Shown here one piece after another: positions 6,533 through 13,400 of a DNA stretch of 14,072 nucleotides (position 1 is its first letter; each line of letters starts with the position of its first letter). Source of the DNA: Fidelibacterota bacterium. GTDB lineage: Bacteria; Fidelibacterota; Marinisomatia; Marinisomatales; UBA1611. The notes beneath the pieces were generated by a model. That model did no database searches. It saw only the letters and a program-made list of their open reading frames with translations, and was not told the origin of the DNA. The DNA is taken from NCBI GenBank assembly GCA_012964275.1, contig DTUG01000186.1:18929-33000 (forward strand), in the 5' to 3' direction. The position numbers and the translations under genes were made by a program.

Positions 6533-7621
6533 ATGGATATTTTTCTGATCCTCGGAACAGGATTTTATCTGATTTTCATTATTGTGATTATAATTGGATT
6601 GTTTAGACTCCCATCACCCAAACAATCTGAAATCGAATTCCCCCTGATATCTGTAATCATCGCCGCGAGGAATGAAGAAGGAAATCTCCCTTATCTCCTC
6701 AAAGATCTAATCCGGCAAACTATCCCAAAGGGGAAAATGGAAATCATTATTGTTAATGACCGTTCTACAGATAATACTGAAAATATTATTACAAACCTTT
6801 TACCCGAATATCCGTTTATTAAACTGATTAACATCTCAGAATCAGAAAATGATATGCCATCTAAGAAGCACGCTTTAACTCAGGCTATCCAAGAATCTCA
6901 TGGGGAAATTATTATTTCTACAGATGCCGATTGCCGGGTGCCTCCATCATGGGTTGCTAGTATGGCTGCTTGTGTTAAACAATCAAAGGGGATCACTATC
7001 GGGTACTCAAAGGTTCTTGGAAACAATTCTTTGCTCCATCAATATCAAACTCTTGATTTCCTGGGTATTATGGCTGCTAATGCCGGTATCGCTGGTGTAG
7101 GATTGTACTGGTCCGGGTCAGGCCAGAACCTAGCTTACAGAAGAGAAGATTTCGATGCCATCGGTGGATTTGAACGGGCAAAAAGTCAGATTTCAGGTGA
7201 TGATATGTACCTTGTTCAAAACATTGCAAAACTGAATCGGGCTGTGGTTAATACTGATCCAGGCAGTTTTGTAACCACAAACCCCGAAAAGAGCATAACT
7301 CATTTTATCAATCAGCGGATTCGCTGGTCTTCCAATTCAAAAACCGCAGCCAAAACCGGTCTAGGCCTATTTCCTTTCTTGCTGGCAGCGTTTTTCTGTA
7401 ATCTCAGTATCCTTATTGGATTATGGATACAGGCACCTAATATTCTATTATTATTTAGTTTAAAATTTTTCTTGGAAGGCGGGGTCATTTTCTTTGGAGG
7501 GGTATTATTCCGTACTAAAGTCTCGCCAATGACATACGTTATCTGGAACATACTGCAACCTGTTTATATACCCTTTATTGGTGTTGCAGGGCTGGTGGGC
7601 AGATTCTCATGGAAACCATAA
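6533..7621 (+). CDS. Membrane-anchored family 2 glycosyltransferase
   Basis: This 362-residue protein is a processive-type GT2 enzyme expected to add sugars on the cytoplasmic face of the inner membrane. It has one N-terminal helix (3-25) and a GT-A domain with 'SVIIAARNEEGN' (40-51), 'IIIVNDRSTDNT' (71-82), the DxD-type 'TDADC' (130-134), 'SGDDMYL' (221-227) supplying the likely base aspartate, and 'QRIRW' (261-265), the Q(R/Q)xRW acceptor-site motif. Three or so hydrophobic helices follow at about 278-299, 303-326 and 333-356. The layout resembles poly-N-acetylglucosamine and ceramide glucosyltransferase-like enzymes, but the sugar donor and acceptor cannot be assigned. It is probably translated from the same mRNA as the CPBP protease and mgtE. 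No hairpin terminator follows it. Confidence 0.92.
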   Translation: MDIFLILGTGFYLIFIIVIIIGLFRLPSPKQSEIEFPLISVIIAARNEEGNLPYLLKDLIRQTIPKGKMEIIIVNDRSTDNTENIITNLLPEYPFIKLINISESENDMPSKKHALTQAIQESHGEIIISTDADCRVPPSWVASMAACVKQSKGITIGYSKVLGNNSLLHQYQTLDFLGIMAANAGIAGVGLYWSGSGQNLAYRREDFDAIGGFERAKSQISGDDMYLVQNIAKLNRAVVNTDPGSFVTTNPEKSITHFINQRIRWSSNSKTAAKTGLGLFPFLLAAFFCNLSILIGLWIQAPNILLLFSLKFFLEGGVIFFGGVLFRTKVSPMTYVIWNILQPVYIPFIGVAGLVGRFSWKP

Positions 7622-7657
7622 ATCTCATCACAAGCTTTCATTAGAAAAATACTTGTA

Positions 7658-7687
7658 TTGACCAAAAATTTTGTGGAAACTGCTAAT
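7658..7687 (+). promoter_or_regulatory. Candidate promoter before the small membrane protein gene
   Basis: In the 134-base gap after the glycosyltransferase, TTGACC (7658-7663) is followed by an 18-base spacer and GCTAAT (7682-7687). The -35 box matches the sigma70 consensus at five of six bases and the -10 box at four. It would start a transcript about 60 bases before the ATG at 7756. The match is modest. Confidence 0.3.
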
Positions 7688-7755
7688 TATTCAGTGGATA
7701 TGATAACACTTATGTATCTAGATACTGGAACAACATAGCATCCAGGTAAAGAAAA

Positions 7756-8151
7756 ATGGATAGAAAAACTGTATTAAAGCATTATCGTAAAAAGATTCTA
7801 TTATGGATCCTGATTTTGGCAGCAATTGTTACAGCCCTTATCTATGGCCCTAAATATGGTATCGATCAGAAAATTGTAGTATTAACTACATTGGTTTTAG
7901 GAATCTTTACACAAATATTTGCAGGGATAACATCCCTTGTTGCCATAATACCCTTTATCGGACCGCTTGTTATCAAGGTAATCTCCATTCCAATTTTCTA
8001 TATCCTCAATGCCTTGGGCTGGATCGTTTCAGGGGTTGCAATTAAAAAAGGATATGCGCATGAATTGGCTAAAAGCCGCACAGTCACTCTTGCTCTGCTG
8101 ATTGGTATTATCTTAGGTTATATTTTAGGACACGCGGTCCCCCTGGATTGA
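7756..8151 (+). CDS. Small multi-pass membrane protein of unknown function
   Basis: I do not recognise this 131-residue protein. It has a basic N terminus (MDRKTVLKHYRKK), a first hydrophobic helix at about 14-31, a long hydrophobic stretch at about 40-96 broken by prolines and glycines that could hold two or three helices, a short basic loop around 97-107 ('KKGYAHELAKSR') and a last helix at about 109-128. It has no soluble domain, no cysteine and no obvious catalytic motif. An AGGTAAAG ribosome site lies at a good distance before the ATG, which supports a real gene. It is followed after 7 bases by the AroQ-like gene, so the two are probably co-expressed, and the secreted M23 peptidase gene comes next. 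An envelope role is only inferred from these neighbours. Confidence 0.75.
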   Translation: MDRKTVLKHYRKKILLWILILAAIVTALIYGPKYGIDQKIVVLTTLVLGIFTQIFAGITSLVAIIPFIGPLVIKVISIPIFYILNALGWIVSGVAIKKGYAHELAKSRTVTLALLIGIILGYILGHAVPLD

Positions 8152-8158
8152 TAAACCT

Positions 8159-8593
8159 ATGAAAATACTGGTATTACAGGGACCTAATCTTAATCTCCTT
8201 GGATTAAAATCATCACAATCCGGTAAAAAACTGACTCTAGATAAGTTGAATAAAGAAATGCGCAGACATGTTAGAAACACCCATGTTGAATTGAAAATCC
8301 TTCAGACCCATAAGCAATACATTGCACTCAATTTTATCCAGCGCAATCGTAATCAGGCCGATGGACTGGTTCTCATTCCTACTTCCTGGGCACGGTATGA
8401 CTGGACATTGGCAGAAACACTAAAGTTGGTCAAACTTCCAACGTCAATTGTTTATTTTGATGACCCTTATGATTTCAGTACCCCTGAAAAGGATTCCATA
8501 TTATCTAACGTGGCAAGTCAATCATTTACCGGAACACCTATAGAAACCTGCATCGAGGCCCTGGATCATATTATTGGCCTTTGCTCAGACTAA
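8159..8593 (+). CDS. Type II dehydroquinase (AroQ)-fold protein lacking catalytic residues
   Basis: The 144-residue length and the opening MKILVLQGPNLNLLG are those of type II 3-dehydroquinate dehydratase, the dodecameric shikimate-pathway enzyme. Aligned by eye to the family, only the N-terminal GPNLN asparagine (Asn10) is kept. The lid arginine is Lys17 and the lid tyrosine of 'YG' is lost ('SSQSG'). The 'NPGAYTH' motif reads 'IPTSWAR', so the Asn is Ile73 and the catalytic His is Arg79. In 'EVHLSN' the Glu and His are Ile97 and Tyr99, and the following arginine-rich 'HAREEFR' is replaced by acidic residues. The fold therefore seems intact while the chemistry is missing. The reading frame is unbroken, which argues against a decaying gene. 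It lies 7 bases after a membrane protein gene and abuts a secreted peptidase gene. I give no aroQ symbol because dehydratase activity is doubtful. Confidence 0.8.
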   Translation: MKILVLQGPNLNLLGLKSSQSGKKLTLDKLNKEMRRHVRNTHVELKILQTHKQYIALNFIQRNRNQADGLVLIPTSWARYDWTLAETLKLVKLPTSIVYFDDPYDFSTPEKDSILSNVASQSFTGTPIETCIEALDHIIGLCSD

Positions 8594-8598
8594 AGTCC

Positions 8599-9366
8599 GT
8601 GCGCATCCTAACACGCATCATAATTATTAGTAATCTTTTTGCGCTTAGCAGGGGACAAACAGGGGAAGACCCAAACAATTCTCCAATTCATGTATTAAGC
8701 ACTATAGAGAAATACTCGCCAACCTTAACGGACAATGTTTCATTTAACCCAGCCTGGGTAAAGGATTTAAAATTGGTGTTACCCTGTAAAGATATCCCTG
8801 TTCCAAAACGAGGTGCCCGCTTACCAAACGCTCCCCGTGACTACCGCAGTGGCACTCATCGCGGTATTGACTTTTTTGCCAACTGGGGCACACCGATCAG
8901 GGCAGTAGCAGATGGAAAGGTCGTCCGGGCAGACCGTGGGTTTGAAGAGGTTCCGGCACAATTCAGGGAAGAATTGCTCCATGTCAGTGCTGAGATTGGG
9001 CACACACCTTCTGACATATTCAATAGTGTCTTGTTGGGGCGGGCGGTATTCGTTGATCATGGTTTAGATTTAATCAAAGGATTCAGGGTTATCACTATCT
9101 ACGCACACCTTTCCAGCATCAATGACAGCATAAAGCCCGGTACAATGCTTAAGCGGGGGGAATTAATGGGCTTTTCTGGGAATACAGGCACCAAAGATAG
9201 CGCCCTGGGTACAAAAGCCGGGGCTCACTTACACTGGGAGATGATTCTGCAGAAAAACAATCAGGAAATATTTTTAGGTAAGGGAATGGGCTATGAAAAA
9301 TTATACAACTTGCTCACAGAACTATTCTTAAACGAACAAACTCCTATAAATAAAAAGGGCGGGTAA
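8599..9366 (+). CDS. Secreted M23-family (LytM-type) metallopeptidase
   Basis: This protein of about 255 residues should be a zinc-dependent peptidoglycan endopeptidase or an inactive relative acting outside the inner membrane. From GTG 8599 it starts MRILTRIIIISNLFALSRGQ, a short signal peptide. The M23 core has 'GTHRGIDFFANWGTPIRAVADGKVV' with zinc ligands His87 and Asp91, 'IYAHLS' with His170, and 'AHLHWEM' with His210 and His212. All catalytic positions are present, so activity is likely. An extra segment of about 35 residues (113-147, partly helical) sits between the first strands ('GKVVRADRG') and 'GRAVFVDHG', where simpler LytM domains are shorter. The start is uncertain: TTG 8581 overlaps the AroQ-like gene and would add six residues, and neither start has a clear ribosome site. 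The stop codon lies inside the terminator hairpin. Confidence 0.88.
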   Translation: MRILTRIIIISNLFALSRGQTGEDPNNSPIHVLSTIEKYSPTLTDNVSFNPAWVKDLKLVLPCKDIPVPKRGARLPNAPRDYRSGTHRGIDFFANWGTPIRAVADGKVVRADRGFEEVPAQFREELLHVSAEIGHTPSDIFNSVLLGRAVFVDHGLDLIKGFRVITIYAHLSSINDSIKPGTMLKRGELMGFSGNTGTKDSALGTKAGAHLHWEMILQKNNQEIFLGKGMGYEKLYNLLTELFLNEQTPINKKGG

Positions 9367-9381
9367 TTACCCGCCCTTTTT
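9352..9381. terminator. Bidirectional palindromic rho-independent terminator
   Basis: A perfect 30-base palindrome consists of AAAAA, GGGCGGG, TAATTA at the centre, CCCGCCC and TTTTT. In RNA from either strand it gives a GC-rich stem with a small AT loop followed by a U-tract, so it can end both the M23 transcript from the left and the PorV-like transcript from the right. The last codons of the M23 gene (Lys-Lys-Gly-Gly-stop) form its left arm. It stands 22 bases from the PorV-like stop codon. Confidence 0.93.
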
Positions 9382-9402
9382 CGATTTAATCGCCTTTACT
9401 TA

Positions 9403-10464
9403 TTAATAGGCTATACGGATAGCAACTATGTTATTAGTACCAAAATCCCCCATGGGCAGCATTGAGTAATCGACACTGAGGTTCATACCAATAAATCTGG
9501 ATAAATCTAATGATGCCCCAAAAGATACACCATCAGAAGGATTTGAGTACCAACTGCCTTCAACAGCTTCTGTCTCGTAATCAGCACTGCCAGCTCTTCG
9601 CTCCAGGTCCTGAGCAATACCGGATGACTGAACACCAACAGCAACTGATGCCAAGCCAGCTAAAGTATATCCTGCTGAGAGCTTGAGCTCATCTGTTGCA
9701 TAATAGTTACTGGTGTACGTGAGTCCCAGGTCAGCGCCAGCAATATTATAGCTGAGGCCCATGTCAAACAGAAAGGGCATGTCAAACGCTGCTGCATCAA
9801 CCTTGTAGAACTCTACCGGGCGATCGCCACCCTGGGCATTAGCCAAGATCCCTAGACCTTCACCACCATATTGCATGGGCTGCCCAAAATTCTTCAGCAC
9901 AAAACCTATGTCCAGGCCACTCATCCCCAATAGTCCTTTATACTGGACGCCCAGGTCAAATGCGCTTCCGCTTGCCGACACACGGCCAAAACTTTCCCGG
10001 ACCAGGTTGACATTTACACCTACACTGGTATTGTCAGACAACTTTCTCGAAAAAGTTGCACCCACGACAGAAAAGTTGGGTGTGAAAACCTGACCGGTTC
10101 CATCAGGAAAAAACACGGTAGTTTCATCAATATCACCAACAGTAAATGTGCGCACAGAAATACCCATTTTATAACTGCCAACATTTGTAGCAATCCCGAA
10201 AAAGTTATTCTGTATATCAGCAATATACTGCCTGTTGGAAAAGATCACATCAACCGCGTTCTCACCCATAGATAGCCCTGCTGGATTCCAGAACACCGCA
10301 TCCATCCCTGTTGCTGTGGCCACGGCACCGCCACCTGAAAGATAGCGGGCACCTGGAACAATCAACAACTGGGTAGACGAAGATGTCCCCATCCTGGAAT
10401 TCTGTCCGAAGACCAGAGAACTAAGAACAAGAACTACCAGAGTCGCTATAAATTGTTTTTTCAT
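9403..10464 (-). CDS. PorV/PorQ-family outer-membrane beta-barrel protein
   Basis: This 353-residue exported protein has a signal peptide MKKQFIATLVVLVLSSLVFG, likely cut before Gln21. The mature part starts 'SSSTQLLIVPGARYLSGGGAVATATGMDAVFWNPAGLS'. This is the hallmark N-terminal region of PorV/PorQ (UPF0164-like) proteins, in which 'A..GM...WNPAGL' matches FadL-like barrels. Alternating strands follow to the end, and the chain closes with 'NNIVAIRIAY', an aromatic C terminus typical of outer-membrane barrels. In the family, PorV shuttles T9SS cargo from the translocon to the attachment complex, and PorQ works with the sortase PorU/PorZ. I cannot say which of these this is. The true ATG is at 10464, with GGAG six bases upstream; an ATG at 10476 in frame overlaps that site and is unlikely. 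It lies 24 bases after the cargo gene and is probably co-transcribed with it. Confidence 0.88.
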   Translation of the reverse strand: MKKQFIATLVVLVLSSLVFGQNSRMGTSSSTQLLIVPGARYLSGGGAVATATGMDAVFWNPAGLSMGENAVDVIFSNRQYIADIQNNFFGIATNVGSYKMGISVRTFTVGDIDETTVFFPDGTGQVFTPNFSVVGATFSRKLSDNTSVGVNVNLVRESFGRVSASGSAFDLGVQYKGLLGMSGLDIGFVLKNFGQPMQYGGEGLGILANAQGGDRPVEFYKVDAAAFDMPFLFDMGLSYNIAGADLGLTYTSNYYATDELKLSAGYTLAGLASVAVGVQSSGIAQDLERRAGSADYETEAVEGSWYSNPSDGVSFGASLDLSRFIGMNLSVDYSMLPMGDFGTNNIVAIRIAY

Positions 10465-10470
10465 TTTTAT

Positions 10471-10474
10471 CTCC
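10471..10474 (-). promoter_or_regulatory. Ribosome binding site that fixes the PorV-like start
   Basis: GGAG on the minus strand lies six bases before ATG 10464. It is part of the sequence ATGGAG, so the in-frame ATG at 10476 would begin inside the ribosome site. This makes 10464 the better start. Confidence 0.7.
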
Positions 10475-10488
10475 ATTATAGTTTGTCA

Positions 10489-13400
10489 TTAATAGTACTT
10501 GAGCACTTGTGTTTCCTGAACAAGTGCAAATTTTAAGATCTTCTCTTCACCGCCAGATGTGACGCGAACAATATAGAGTCCGCTGGCAACCGGGTAACCA
10601 TATTGGTTATTCAGATCCCATGTTGCAAACTGACTTGCGTCGTTCTTGTCAAGCCGGCATACATAGGTACCGCCCATTGTATAGATATCAATGGTGGCTT
10701 CCTGTGGAAGATGATTGAAAGATACATATTTAGCCTTACGGCTGGTTTCCAGCTCATGGAAACCGTAGTAGGGGTTCGGATATACATTCACACCGCTAAC
10801 ATCATTGGATGCTGTAGTGGACATCGCCTGAGTACTGAATGTGAACTTATCAACACCAGTCTGGATCGGGTTGGCATAATTAAATACTACTTCATCACCA
10901 GTAACAAAATCAGCATCCCACCAGACAGCATTCCATGTTAGGTAGTTTAAGTTACTATTCGCATCCTCTGAATCAAAGGCGGCCAATGTTTCTTCATAGG
11001 GTCTTAGAACAAACTCCGTATACATTCTATTGTACGGATTGAACGCATGATATTCAGGGACACCATCACCATTACCATCATAAAGACCATCATACCCCGC
11101 AGCAGAAGCTTGTATACGATCATAGATTATGATACTAATTTGAACCGGATCACCTCCACCATCAGGCTCTAAATCATAGACCTTGAATGGAACAGTAATT
11201 AAAAATGGAGCACTAGTACCAGGAGCTTCTGGAGAAGGATGGTTTGCAAGGTCTCCACCCCTTGCACCCCAGATCCATACCTGAGAGCCACCTGAAGCAA
11301 CCGGGATAAAACCGGTTGTCGCATCAGGCTCACCTAAGACACCATCATAAACAAGAAGAACATCTCTCTGTAAATGATCCACATCAGCAAAACCGGTTCC
11401 CCAGATAGCTGGATCAACTGCCATAGCTGTTAGCGCCCAGCCGTTCTGAGCATAAGAATCAATATCATAATCTCCATCAGCGTTTGAATAATCATGGTCA
11501 AATGCATCACTTGGCGCAGCATAGCCACCGGAAACATTCACCTGAAAACCTTCTACGGTCACGGCCGCAGCATTGTTGTAGTGCAGGGCGGACATACCTT
11601 CCGCTGATCCACCATCAAAAATGTCCACACCGCCAACAAAGGTCTGCTTCTCCAGCAAATATGTTGAGCCCTTCATCAGGTTCCAATGTTTTTCTGTTTG
11701 GATATAGTAGGACAATGAATCCACAACAGCTGTTCCGGTTGCATTTACCCGTGATGATAATACATTACCGTCACAATCTTCACCGATGCCATAGGCCACA
11801 CAGGTTTCACACATCCCGCCACCGCCTTCTTCTGTCGGGGCACACCACCACTGGGCCCAGCCATCATCAAAGATGGTCCAAGCTATATTTATGGGGGTGT
11901 TGGGAAAATCAGCAGGCGTATTAATGTTCACATACACAACTTCACCACCAGCAAAAAATCCATAAACAACCGCTGAACTGTCACCCAACATAACTTCATT
12001 GCCAGATACCATCGCCATGACACCATCATCAGCTTCATAGGCTTCATTGATCACGGTTCCTTCTGGAAAGGTTAGGTGGACACCACCCGCATAATTATAA
12101 TCAGGAGAGACCACATCAATCTGCAGTACAACATCAATGGTTCCTACATCATAGGATGTTTCAGCCGCGCCTGTAATATCTGAACCCGACATGTCATTGA
12201 CCTTACCGGCACCCCCAACCGCTGTCCAGCTTCCATCAAGGCCTAAAGAATAAGCCTGCTCAGAGAAATTTACTTCATAACTGTCACCCGTCAGATCAGA
12301 CGGATTGACAACTGTTACTTCAACAGCCGCATTTGCGGTCCCCGTATGGGTAACCGTCACGGCTTCACCATGACTGCTGGGTGTGGTAACTCCAGGATTC
12401 GCATCATGGGGTACAACCGTTACTCTTACATCGGCAGACTCCAGGGTCTTAAAAGGACTGCCTTCATTATCTGCTAAGAAACTATATGCGGTCACAGCAA
12501 AATGATAGCCAACACCATTAGACATGGGCCGACCACGAATTTCATCATAATCCGTTTCGTAATAACGCTGGACACCACTGTTGGTACCTGTCTGTTTCGC
12601 AACTTCAACAACCAGACCGGTCAGGGGATCCACTGCCGGGTCCAGAATGTTCTGGATCACATTTATCTTATCAAAGGTGGCGACCTTGACACCTTCTGAC
12701 AGCGGAGAACCGGCACCAGGTAATTGATAGACATTATAGCCTTCAAACTCGAACCCGGCGCTTACAGTTTCTTCCGTGGAAGATACAGCACTACTGCTAG
12801 AGCCCCAATCCAAGGCGATCATGCCATCCATCTCTATAGCCGTAACAGATGGGGATGTGGGAGCACTGGGCAGATTAAATTTATTATCGTAGGCAAACTG
12901 TGCATATGAATCTACAAATTTGGCTACAGATACAGATGAAACAGCGTCCAGACCAATACCGGCCGCAAGAGCGAAGACTACATTAGCAGTATCACCCAGA
13001 TTCATGACAAATGGACCGCTCGCCATCACCAGGCGTCGATCACCAGGAGGCAATTGAACACCATCGACCCACCCACTACCGGTAACAGGGTCACCGGAAA
13101 GGGCAAAATTTGTTATTTCACCGGTGGAGAGATCCGTCCAGGGAATCTGTACAGGATACTCAGGCCGGGGTAGAAAACCTTCCATAAGATTAAAGAACTG
13201 CAACGAACCATTATAGGAAGAAAGGTCCGGGTCGCTAATGGATGAACCGGCACCAAAATAGGTAAAGGATGTCATTCCCAGCGTATCCCCGGCTGCAGTG
13301 ACCGGACCCTGGAGAAAGTCATACCCGCCTGCAGGACAGGGCAGATTATAGATACCATTGAACACACCGTCCAGACGATTTCCATTGTAGACATAGCCGA

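Noticed and set aside
7622..7755. Terminator or riboswitch in the gap after the glycosyltransferase
   Set aside because: I find no GC-rich stem with a U-tract and no recognisable riboswitch core; only a modest promoter match is present.
11484..11924. A 146-codon plus-strand frame rich in His, Ser and Arg, inside the surface protein gene
   Set aside because: Its composition is what the antisense of a Gly/Ala/Asp-rich gene yields, and it lacks a ribosome site and recognisable domains.
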